From Planctomycetota bacterium (GTDB lineage: Bacteria > Planctomycetota > Planctomycetia > Pirellulales > Thermoguttaceae): a stretch of 13,048 nucleotides of DNA. Position 1 is the first letter of the stretch. Each line of letters starts with the position of its first letter. Shown here in pieces: positions 5,724 through 11,783 of this stretch. The position numbers and the translations under genes were made by a program. The stretch covers positions 1 to 13,048 of the forward strand of contig JAHIKV010000219.1 in assembly GCA_018897395.1 (NCBI GenBank). Reading direction: 5' to 3'. The notes beneath the pieces are model-generated. The model saw only the letters and a program-made list of their open reading frames with translations, did not search any database and was not told the DNA's origin.

Positions 5724-7976
5724 TCATGGAATTCTCCTTTCGGCACTTTGGCGACCTCGCTGAGGCGGTGGAGGCGGCAATCGCAGTGGAGGGTACTGAA
5801 TGCTCGCGGCTTCCTTGATCCACGCATCGTGGCCATACACGCCGGCCTTGGCATAGTCGAACGGCTTGAAGCCGATTTTGCCGGCAGGCGAGTCGGGCCG
5901 CAAGCGGAAGTCAAAATGCGTGGGATCGACAAACTTGGGGTCGGCGATCATCGAGCCGGCGTCTTTTCCCAACGCTTGCCATGCAGCCAAGTCCATGTCT
6001 ACGAACTTCACCGCTGCGCCGGAGGCGTTGAAGTACAGGTTGTTCGCCAGTTGTACGCTAGGCTTCTTCCACAATTCCCCATTGTCCCCATTGTCCATCT
6101 TGAACAGCGAACCGCTGTTCCAATAAACAATATTGTTGCTGAAGGTTCCGTTCAAACTTGTTCGCGAGAGCTGGGCCTCCAGACCGAAGGCCAGAATGTT
6201 GTTGCGGACAATGTTGTCGCCGTCGCATTCGTTGATGTGATAGCCGCCGGATTTCGTGTTGTAGACCAGATTGTTTTCCATCACCGAGCCGGTGTTTCCT
6301 TTATCGTTGTACAGTCCCCACCCGCCGTAGTCGTTCGCGTAGACGTCGTGGAGTACGTTGTTGCGGACGATCGTGCCGGGACAAGGACCACCGATGAGAT
6401 ACACGCCCCCCATGTCGGTCAATACTCCCCAGCCGATGTGATGAACGTGATTGAACTCGATTCTGTTGTGATGTGCCTCGCTCGGCGGTGTCCCGCCCCA
6501 GCGCCAACCGACCGAGATGCCCGTGTAGCGGAAATCGCCGACGTCGTTGTGCGTCACCCGGTTGTAGGCGCTATGTCCGATCCACACGCCCACCGCGCTG
6601 CGGAACAAATGGCCGCCGGAGCGGATGATGTTGTTGTCGATAACACAGTGGCCGGTGGCGTCATAGGGCAGCAGCGGGTTCGGACCATTCTTGGGCGAGC
6701 CGGGACGAATCAGGACCGTGTTCCAGGTCAATTCGTGATCGTTGTACCAACCCTGTCCGATGCGGACGCCGCCGGCGGCCATATCTTGGATGAGACACCG
6801 CTGCACTCGGCAATCCTGGCAACCACGGCGGAACCAGACGGCATAAGCGCCGACGTGGGCCACTTCGTTGTCCTCCAATACTATGTACCGCGCCCCGTCG
6901 GCCATGATCGCCGCCGTCGTATCTACCGCCGCCTGAACGTCGCAATGACCTTGCGGCGGCAACGGGTAGCGATTGTGTTGGAACGACAGCCCCCCGAGCG
7001 TGATGTGCTCCACCGATTGGCCCTTTTGCGGGTCGCCGGCAAAACGCACTAACTCGGTTAGCACCGGCGCGATCACCTTTGCTTTCTGCATGTCCTCGCC
7101 CGGCCGCGGAATGTAGTAAAGGTCTCCGTTGCGATCCAAAAACCATTCGCCGGGTGCGTCCAAGGCGACCTTGATGTTCTCGATGTGATAACGATGGTTG
7201 CGTTTCCATACGTTGCAGGGCAAGAAGACGTTGCCGGTCAGCACGACCGTACCGGAACCGGGGTCGACCGAGGCCACGCGTGCAACAGGGCACTCCCAGT
7301 TGTAGGGGGCCACAACGATTGCATCGTTCAATTGCTCCTTGGGCAGCGCCGCCAGCGGCGCGATGTCCTTCAGGTCGGCCACAAACGAACGATGGGGCAT
7401 CGACTCGGTCTTGCCGTTGTCGGGATTGGCGGTCGCTTCCGCCTTGCTGCGGACATAGTAATAAAACTCATTGGGCGACCGGGCACGGATGGCCCGATGG
7501 CCGTTGACGTACAGGTCCTCAAAGTACCATTTGCCGCTTGCAACGTCGGGCAAATGGACCTTCCACCGGCCCTTCTCGTCGGGGACGAAACCTTGGATTG
7601 TCCGCCCGCCGGTGATCACCGACCGCGCTCCTGTCGCCGCCCGATAGATGATCGGGGCGTCGGCCGTGCCGCTGTCTTGCGGCTCGAAGACCAACGTCTC
7701 CTGAAGCGGATAGATGCCCGCCGCCACTTGTACGTGAACCGCCTCGTTCAACGGTCCCTGGGCCTTCCATTGTCGTACCATGTCCCTGGCCCCGGCGAGG
7801 GTGGCCAGCGGTCCATCCGTGCCTTGCGGATTCGGCCGAGCCAGCTTGCCCGACCAAGCGTCATTGCCATCCGTGGCGACGTACAAGGTGGCTGCCGAAA
7901 GCGGGCAGGCCGTCGTGCCACATAGCAAACCAAGGATCAAAACACAACAATGCGTACGCGACAAGACTAGCGACAT
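5724..7976 (-). CDS. Secreted right-handed beta-helix protein, GH141-like
   Basis: A 750-residue exported protein with a signal peptide (residues 1-28, core CCVLILGLLCG, ending PLSAA). TLYVATDGNDAWSGK (30-44), DGPLATLAGARDMVR and the EPQDSGT...APIIYRA block match the N-terminal region common to GH141-like and related polysaccharide-active beta-helix proteins. From about 340 to 680 short repeats rich in NN, such as ENNLVYNT, RNNILAFG and SNNIVYWN, give the parallel beta-helix. The end is proline-rich (LPPPPPQRG). Founding GH141 members act on fucose or xylan linkages; the substrate here is unknown. ATG 7976 is chosen over ATG 8018 because AAGGAG (7989-7984) sits 7 bases before it. It lies 107 bases after the DUF1559 gene and its TGA overlaps an orphan ATG. 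Confidence 0.85.
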   Translation of the reverse strand: MSLVLSRTHCCVLILGLLCGTTACPLSAATLYVATDGNDAWSGKLARPNPQGTDGPLATLAGARDMVRQWKAQGPLNEAVHVQVAAGIYPLQETLVFEPQDSGTADAPIIYRAATGARSVITGGRTIQGFVPDEKGRWKVHLPDVASGKWYFEDLYVNGHRAIRARSPNEFYYYVRSKAEATANPDNGKTESMPHRSFVADLKDIAPLAALPKEQLNDAIVVAPYNWECPVARVASVDPGSGTVVLTGNVFLPCNVWKRNHRYHIENIKVALDAPGEWFLDRNGDLYYIPRPGEDMQKAKVIAPVLTELVRFAGDPQKGQSVEHITLGGLSFQHNRYPLPPQGHCDVQAAVDTTAAIMADGARYIVLEDNEVAHVGAYAVWFRRGCQDCRVQRCLIQDMAAGGVRIGQGWYNDHELTWNTVLIRPGSPKNGPNPLLPYDATGHCVIDNNIIRSGGHLFRSAVGVWIGHSAYNRVTHNDVGDFRYTGISVGWRWGGTPPSEAHHNRIEFNHVHHIGWGVLTDMGGVYLIGGPCPGTIVRNNVLHDVYANDYGGWGLYNDKGNTGSVMENNLVYNTKSGGYHINECDGDNIVRNNILAFGLEAQLSRTSLNGTFSNNIVYWNSGSLFKMDNGDNGELWKKPSVQLANNLYFNASGAAVKFVDMDLAAWQALGKDAGSMIADPKFVDPTHFDFRLRPDSPAGKIGFKPFDYAKAGVYGHDAWIKEAASIQYPPLRLPPPPPQRGRQSAERRIP
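5725..5739 (-). promoter_or_regulatory. Orphan ribosome site and coupled ATGA start
   Basis: On the minus strand AAGGAG (5739-5734), a 6-base spacer and ATG (5727-5725) overlap the TGA stop of the beta-helix gene as ATGA. The reading frame from this ATG is ATG ATC TAG, so it stops after two codons. This is the expected start for the damaged DUF1559 gene that follows, now disconnected from it. Confidence 0.6.
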
Positions 7977-7983
7977 CGTGAGA

Positions 7984-7989
7984 CTCCTT
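7984..7989 (-). promoter_or_regulatory. Shine-Dalgarno site fixing the start of the beta-helix gene
   Basis: AAGGAG on the minus strand, 7 bases before ATG 7976. It lies downstream of the alternative ATG at 8018, which has no such site, so the shorter protein with a clean signal peptide is favoured. Confidence 0.75.
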
Positions 7990-8083
7990 CGTAATGAATA
8001 GCAGGTGAGAGAAAACATTGGTGGAAAGCTATGGTGAGCTTTTAACTCCTGTTGATCTCTGCATTACAGCTTCTTCCCGTCGA

Positions 8084-9052
8084 TCACCACACCAGGCCGT
8101 CGTCGCGGTTGCCCAACGCCTGGTGGACCGTCAGGGAGATCGTGTAGTTCATCCCGCTCACGGAACCATCGCACCTCGCCATGTGGAACAGGCCCGCGTG
8201 CGCCGAGCCGAAGACGCAACAGCTCATCCAGCCGGGCGTGTCCTCCGTCGGAGGGTACTGCGCATAGCGGGTGACGTTGTTGGCGAACCCCATGTAGATG
8301 CCTTCGTTGTCGGCAAGATCGGCGCCGGTCTCGTAGTAATCGACACTCACGTGTTTTTCCCCCGCCAGATAAGTGTTGCTCGTTCCGTCGCGGATGTCGG
8401 CCATCTTGATGCGGCTCCGCGGGAAGCTGATCCCGGTTACGAACGACGTGTCCCGCCAAGCGAAACTGGGGTCGTCCCCTTGACTCAGACTGGAAGGTAG
8501 CTCCCAGCAGGCGAGCTCGCAACTGCTGTCGGGGAAAAAGTCGCCGCCGTTGACGGCGTAGTCCGAGCGGGTATACAACGGCGTTTGGTTCATGTTGTAG
8601 AAGGAGGTTCCATAGATGTTGGGCTCCAGCCCGCACTTCCGGCGCGTGGGACAACTGAAGACCGTCAGCGGCGTCGTCTCCCTCAGCATGAACGTGTTCC
8701 TCTTGGTATTGAAGTCCTGCCCGGCGCCAAGGTCGTGCAGCGCCGGCTGCTCCAGGTAGGGAAGCGAGTTATAGATCCAAGAGCCCATCTGTTTGACCGA
8801 AACGCCGCGGTCGGGATCGCCGACCCAGCAGTATCCCCAGCCGCCCGTGGGAAGGAATCCCTGGGCTTGCTCGTGACCGAGGCACGCCAAGGCGATCTGC
8901 TTGAGATTGTTGCAGCACTGCACCCTTCGCGCGGCTTCGCGGGCCGCCTGCACCGCCGGCAGCAATAGCGCGATCAAAATGCCGATGATCGTGATCACCA
9001 CCAAAAGTTCCACGAGCGTAAAGGCGGTGGATTTGTGATTGCTTTGGTACAT
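8084..9052 (-). CDS. DUF1559 pseudopilin-like protein with frameshifted C-terminus
   Basis: A 322-residue DUF1559 protein, a planctomycete-expanded family with a type IV prepilin N-terminus and unknown function. The prepilin signal is MYQSNHKSTA followed by FTLVELLVVITIIGILIALL, with Phe11 as first mature residue and Glu15 as the usual +5 Glu; Ala replaces the common Gly at -1. Then AAREAARRVQCCNNLKQ, GGWGYCWVGDPDR (70-82), IKMADIRDGTSNTYLAGEK (215-233), FGSAHAGLF and CDGSV (294-298). The last residues are DGLVW rather than the family's DGLVIDGKKL: a duplicated CACCA at 8085-8094 shifts the frame. Without it the gene would end at TAA 8066-8064. The start is firm, with GAGGTGA (9063-9057 region) just before ATG. 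It follows the GH28-related gene by 47 bases, likely co-transcribed. Confidence 0.9.
   Translation of the reverse strand: MYQSNHKSTAFTLVELLVVITIIGILIALLLPAVQAAREAARRVQCCNNLKQIALACLGHEQAQGFLPTGGWGYCWVGDPDRGVSVKQMGSWIYNSLPYLEQPALHDLGAGQDFNTKRNTFMLRETTPLTVFSCPTRRKCGLEPNIYGTSFYNMNQTPLYTRSDYAVNGGDFFPDSSCELACWELPSSLSQGDDPSFAWRDTSFVTGISFPRSRIKMADIRDGTSNTYLAGEKHVSVDYYETGADLADNEGIYMGFANNVTRYAQYPPTEDTPGWMSCCVFGSAHAGLFHMARCDGSVSGMNYTISLTVHQALGNRDDGLVW
8085..8094. repeat. 5-base tandem duplication CACCA-CACCA causing frameshift
   Basis: Removing one CACCA restores the reading GGC CTG GTG ATC GAC and then GGG AAG AAG CTG TAA on the minus strand, giving the normal DUF1559 ending VIDGKKL. With both copies the frame reads GTG TGG TGA and stops. 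Seen directly in the sequence. Confidence 0.85.
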
Positions 9053-9099
9053 CGTTCACCTCGTCGTTGAATGGAAAATGCGTACAAAAAGCGCGTCGG

Positions 9100-10500
9100 C
9101 TATTGGCCCGGCTCATTGTTGGCGATGATCGCCCGGTCCCCAATCTGGTTCGTAATTGTTACCCCCTTAACGCCGTTGTTGCCGGTCACGATGGCGTGCT
9201 TGAGCCCTTTGCCGAGCAGGATGGACGGGCCGGGCACGGCGAAAGTGCAACCCTCGATCTGAATCTTCCCGTTATCCGCCTCGATCAGCGGGGGATGATC
9301 CGGCCGATCGGCCTTGAACCAGCGGCTCTCCGGCGGCGCGCTGGCCCCCAGCGCGATCGGGCATGGCCCGAGTTGATCGGCCCTGAACCAGCAATTCGAC
9401 AGCGACACGAAGCCCTGGCCGTGCGAGACGACGTTCTGCGTCGCCGGGCCGAAGAAAGCGCAGTTCTGGAACCGCACTTGGCCGGTGCAGGTGGGGTTGA
9501 TGACGACCGAAATCGGGTTTTCGCCCCAATTGGCGGAGAACTGCCCGTTCGTGATGAGCAACCCCGGCGAAAAGAGGCCGTCCACCACGATGCAGCGTTG
9601 GCACCCATCGACGGCGATTCCGGAAAGTTGCCCCATCATGGCGCCGTTCTTCGTGCCGATGAAATGGTAGCCGATCTTCGCCGAGAGGATGTACGTGTTG
9701 GTGACGTACTCCCAGTCCGCTCTGCCGAAGGTGAAGCCCACGAGGTGTTTCCACAAATACTCGTCAAGCCTCCCGCCGCCGACCGGAGTGTTATCCCAGC
9801 CGCCGACCTGCTTCGAGGACCACCAGTCGCTGGACCAATGAACGTTTTCGATCCGGCCGATGTCGTAGCAATTGTCCACCCAGATCCCGCGGCGCAGCAC
9901 GCAGCCCACCACGCTCCGAATCCGGTGACGCTGGTTATACTCGGGGCCGATCTTGATTCCGTTGTAGGCGTTGATGAGGATGACGTTCTCCACGGTGTTG
10001 TCGCTGCCTTGGAGGTGGAAGGTCCAGGCGTAGGGGCGGACGTGGTCGGGTTTCTGATCGGGGTAGAAGACGGTCAGGCCGATGACGGCCGACGAATTGC
10101 CCAACTCGAACAGGGCCGGGGCGTCTTCGTTGTCCCGCCCGCCGGTCGCCAGGATCACCGTGCCCACCAGCGGCTCGCGGGCAACTGGGGCCTGATGGCT
10201 ACCGACCAAGGCCACCCCTACCGGGATCTTCAGGCTGCCGGCGACCAAATAGTGGCCTGCCGGGAGCCGCACCACGCCGCCCTGCTTACCCGCCGCGTCC
10301 AGCGCCTTCTGGATGGCGGCCGTGTCGTCGCTCTTGCCGTCGGCCTTAGCGTCGAAGGCCGCGGCCTCGAAATGGTCTTTGCCGGCAGTGGGCGACTGCG
10401 CCATCGCCGCGACCGAGCCAAGGGACAGGCAAAGAAAAAAGAGAAGCGACACACTCAACCACGGCCTCCCAGGCACGGTCGGAATTCGGAAACGACACAT
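9100..10500 (-). CDS. Secreted GH28-related / pectate-lyase-like beta-helix protein
   Basis: A 466-residue exported protein with a signal peptide (about 1-35, core LSVSLLFFLCLSLGSVAAMAQ). AFDAKADGKSDDTAAIQKAL (48-67) then GGVVRLPAGHYLV (74-86) is the hallmark opening of the pectate-lyase superfamily domain found in phage tailspikes, GH28/GH55 relatives and glycan epimerases. The remainder is beta-helix with motifs such as DNTVENVILINAYNGIKIG. Catalytic residues cannot be named with confidence, so it may bind, cleave or epimerise a polysaccharide. ATG 10500 is preferred: AAGGA lies about 10 bases upstream and the signal peptide begins properly. The frame extends to 10626, but that extension (NIHEGHEED) is translated from the CACGAAG repeat. 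It precedes the DUF1559 gene by 47 bases, as an operon. Confidence 0.82.
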   Translation of the reverse strand: MCRFRIPTVPGRPWLSVSLLFFLCLSLGSVAAMAQSPTAGKDHFEAAAFDAKADGKSDDTAAIQKALDAAGKQGGVVRLPAGHYLVAGSLKIPVGVALVGSHQAPVAREPLVGTVILATGGRDNEDAPALFELGNSSAVIGLTVFYPDQKPDHVRPYAWTFHLQGSDNTVENVILINAYNGIKIGPEYNQRHRIRSVVGCVLRRGIWVDNCYDIGRIENVHWSSDWWSSKQVGGWDNTPVGGGRLDEYLWKHLVGFTFGRADWEYVTNTYILSAKIGYHFIGTKNGAMMGQLSGIAVDGCQRCIVVDGLFSPGLLITNGQFSANWGENPISVVINPTCTGQVRFQNCAFFGPATQNVVSHGQGFVSLSNCWFRADQLGPCPIALGASAPPESRWFKADRPDHPPLIEADNGKIQIEGCTFAVPGPSILLGKGLKHAIVTGNNGVKGVTITNQIGDRAIIANNEPGQ

Positions 10501-10570
10501 ATCAAAGATCATCCTTTCTGACTCGACAATGGCAAACGGGGCATAGGACACGGCCGGCCCGTCACAAATG

Positions 10571-10620
10571 ATCCACGAAGGACACGAAGACCACGAATCT
10601 TCTTCGTGCCCTTCGTGGAT
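10571..10620. repeat. CACGAAG inverted repeat, 20-base arms
   Basis: ATCCACGAAGGACACGAAGA (10571-10590) pairs with TCTTCGTGCCCTTCGTGGAT (10601-10620) with one mismatch around a 10-base loop. This type of CACGAAGGA-rich repeat is widespread in GC-rich environmental genomes and is often mis-translated as an N-terminal extension (NIHEGHEE), as would happen here. Confidence 0.8.
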
Positions 10621-10634
10621 GTTCAATCCGATGT

Positions 10635-10730
10635 CCCCTCTCCCCGAGGGAGAGGGTTAGGGAGAGGGCGGCGTCGGGCTGATCCCGACAATCGCCCTCA
10701 CCCCCTGCCCCTCTCCCAAAGGGAGAGGGG
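10635..10730. repeat. Compound CCCTCTCCC palindrome, two copies head to head
   Basis: CCCTCTCCC/GGGAGAGGG hairpins occur at 10636-10656 and, in a 10-base form with loop AAA, at 10708-10730. Between them GAGGGCG (10664-10670) pairs with CGCCCTC (10693-10699) and GTCGGG (10673-10678) with CCCGAC (10684-10689). A further copy of the same repeat lies inside the FecR gene (12731-12767). The right hairpin begins 8 bases past the PEP-CTERM stop and may act as its transcript end. Confidence 0.8.
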
Positions 10731-10738
10731 AGTTCTTG

Positions 10739-11521
10739 TTACCTCCGCTTCCTCCATGCGTAGCAGAGCAGCCCGACCAAACCGGCCGCCAGCAACGCCA
10801 ACGTCGACGGCTCCGGGATTTGACTCACGGAGAAATTGTCCTGGTAGGCCGTCCCGTTGGAGTTATTGAACATCCTGAGGGAAAAACCAGTGGCCTGATA
10901 TTGGCCGCTGACTAACGGAATGCCCGCGGCGATGCCCGTCGCCACGGAGGTGAATGCCGTCGCTCCCGCCGTGGCGTCTCGGTAGGAAAGATCGACCAGC
11001 CCGCCAGCGGTGGCGAAAGTCATGACGGCCTTGATCTCGTACCAGTTTCCGAGCGTTAGGTCGGGGCCATAGTATCCACCCCAGCCATAGGTTACCTTGC
11101 CAGGCGAACTGCCGCCACTCATAATGCCTATCTCCGTCGCAGTAGCGCCCCACTGGAGGCCGGCCAGGGAAATCGTGCCGCCCCCGGTGTTGCGGAACCA
11201 ACCCGACATTGTGACGGCGGGGGACGAACTGGTGAACGGCGCCAGGCTCAGGCTTTTTTGGGCGCCATAAGCGAGCAGGGAGGCCCCCGTTGTTACAACC
11301 TGGGTCGTGTCCACGCCGAAGCCGGAGGCGACCACGGCATTATTGTAGCCGGAAGTTAGAACCCAGCCATCCTGCCCAGCGATCGTCGACGTGGTCAAAT
11401 TGCCGAGGGTCACCGGGCTCTCGAAATCGCAAGAGTAGAGAATGGTGTCGGCCTGCACGGTCCCCGCGCCCATCAGCAACACCAGAACGGCCAATGCACA
11501 TCCATAATACTTCGTAGTCAT
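10739..11521 (-). CDS. PEP-CTERM sorting-domain protein
   Basis: A 260-residue exported protein. The N-terminus (CALAVLVLLMGAGTVQA) is a signal peptide; the last 26 residues carry the PEP-CTERM signal: IPEPSTLALLAAG motif, a hydrophobic stretch (GLVGLLCYAW) and the basic end RKRR. Such proteins are recognised by exosortase, cleaved near PEP and released or anchored at the surface, commonly alongside exopolysaccharide systems. The middle (CDFESPVTLGN, SGWFRNTGGGTISL, GNWYEIKAVMTF, YQDNFSVSQ) looks like a beta-rich LamG-type jelly roll, so carbohydrate binding is possible. No exosortase is in the window. ATG 11521 is used; GGAG lies 7 bases before it, and the adjacent GTG at 11524 is less likely. 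It is downstream of the FecR gene with 242 bases between. Confidence 0.88.
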   Translation of the reverse strand: MTTKYYGCALAVLVLLMGAGTVQADTILYSCDFESPVTLGNLTTSTIAGQDGWVLTSGYNNAVVASGFGVDTTQVVTTGASLLAYGAQKSLSLAPFTSSSPAVTMSGWFRNTGGGTISLAGLQWGATATEIGIMSGGSSPGKVTYGWGGYYGPDLTLGNWYEIKAVMTFATAGGLVDLSYRDATAGATAFTSVATGIAAGIPLVSGQYQATGFSLRMFNNSNGTAYQDNFSVSQIPEPSTLALLAAGLVGLLCYAWRKRR

Positions 11522-11572
11522 CACATTTCTCCAAGAAAAAAGGTTTTACGCACACGGAACACATACTCTGCC

Positions 11573-11595
11573 GCCGGGCGGACCACCCGCCCGGC
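11573..11595. repeat. 9-base GC-rich hairpin in leader of PEP-CTERM gene
   Basis: GCCGGGCGG (11573-11581), loop ACCAC, CCGCCCGGC (11587-11595). It lies 52 bases before the PEP-CTERM start and would be in its mRNA leader; an AAAAA run on the plus strand next to it is not placed as a U-tract for minus-strand transcription. Confidence 0.5.
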
Positions 11596-11679
11596 GAAAA
11601 ACATAAACGCGGTAAAAACACACCTCCATGCCACGTCAGCACTCGGCAGGTTGGCTCCTGCGGGAGGCTTCTTCCTCTT

Positions 11680-11698
11680 TGGCCCGCAGGGCGGGCCA
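11680..11698. repeat. 8-base GC-rich hairpin, 3-base loop
   Basis: TGGCCCGC (11680-11687), AGG, GCGGGCCA (11691-11698). A tight, strong stem; possible part of a dispersed repeat or a transcript end after FecR. Confidence 0.5.
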
Positions 11699-11713
11699 CA
11701 GTTCAACTGTCTG

Positions 11714-11741
11714 GTTCCCACGCGGAGCACGGGAACGAGAG
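11714..11741. repeat. GTTCCCACGC hairpin repeat, distant copy
   Basis: GTTCCCACGC, GGA, GCACGGGAAC (11714-11736) is the same repeat as at 1639-1698; 11719-11741 matches 1676-1698 at 22 of 23 bases. Two internal mismatches weaken the stem in this copy. It lies just past the orphan start behind FecR. Confidence 0.75.
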
Positions 11742-11752
11742 GCACCGTTTCG

Positions 11753-11783
11753 CTATGGACCATTCATGGTTTGACCTCCTTTG
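11753..11783 (-). promoter_or_regulatory. Perfect Shine-Dalgarno with orphan four-codon ORF after FecR
   Basis: AAAGGAGGT (11783-11774) and a 6-base spacer precede ATG (11767-11765), which overlaps the FecR stop as ATGA. The frame reads only M-N-G-P then TAG (11755-11753). This is a textbook translational-coupling signal with no gene behind it, implying that a downstream partner gene was lost. Confidence 0.65.

Larger units (their letters stand above)
10501..10738. other. Intergenic region made of two palindromic repeats
   Basis: 238 bases between the PEP-CTERM and GH28-related genes (both minus). Nearly half is repeat DNA: a 20-base-arm CACGAAG inverted repeat at 10571-10620 and a compound CCCTCTCCC palindrome at 10635-10730. 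Any transcript continuing between the two genes would pass through both hairpins, so they could attenuate or process it. Confidence 0.6.
11522..11763. other. Intergenic region with three hairpins
   Basis: 242 bases between FecR and PEP-CTERM genes with no gene. It contains GCCGGGCGG/CCGCCCGGC (11573-11595, 9-base stem), TGGCCCGC/GCGGGCCA (11680-11698, 8-base stem, 3-base loop) and the GTTCCCACGC repeat (11714-11741). The four-codon orphan ORF after FecR ends at 11753. A promoter for the PEP-CTERM gene may lie here, but none is clear. Confidence 0.55.

Noticed and set aside
5696..5734. Cloning-polylinker look (CCCGGG, AGATCT, TCTAGA and GAATTC within 40 bases)
   Set aside because: The sites are irregularly spaced, overlap a natural gene end and ribosome site, and no vector sequence surrounds them; likely chance.
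5433..7052. 539-codon plus-strand frame opposite the beta-helix gene
   Set aside because: Antisense shadow in GC-rich coding DNA; no ribosome site or recognisable domain, while the minus strand has a full family match and signal peptide.
7977..8018. Upstream ATG at 8018 for the GH141-like gene
   Set aside because: No Shine-Dalgarno before it, whereas AAGGAG lies just upstream of ATG 7976.
9067..10521. 484-codon plus-strand frame opposite the GH28-related gene
   Set aside because: Antisense shadow; composition is artificial-looking and the opposite strand is clearly coding.
10501..10626. N-terminal extension of the GH28-related gene to an ATG at 10626
   Set aside because: The extension is translated repeat DNA and would bury the signal peptide; the ATG at 10500 has a ribosome site and a proper signal peptide.
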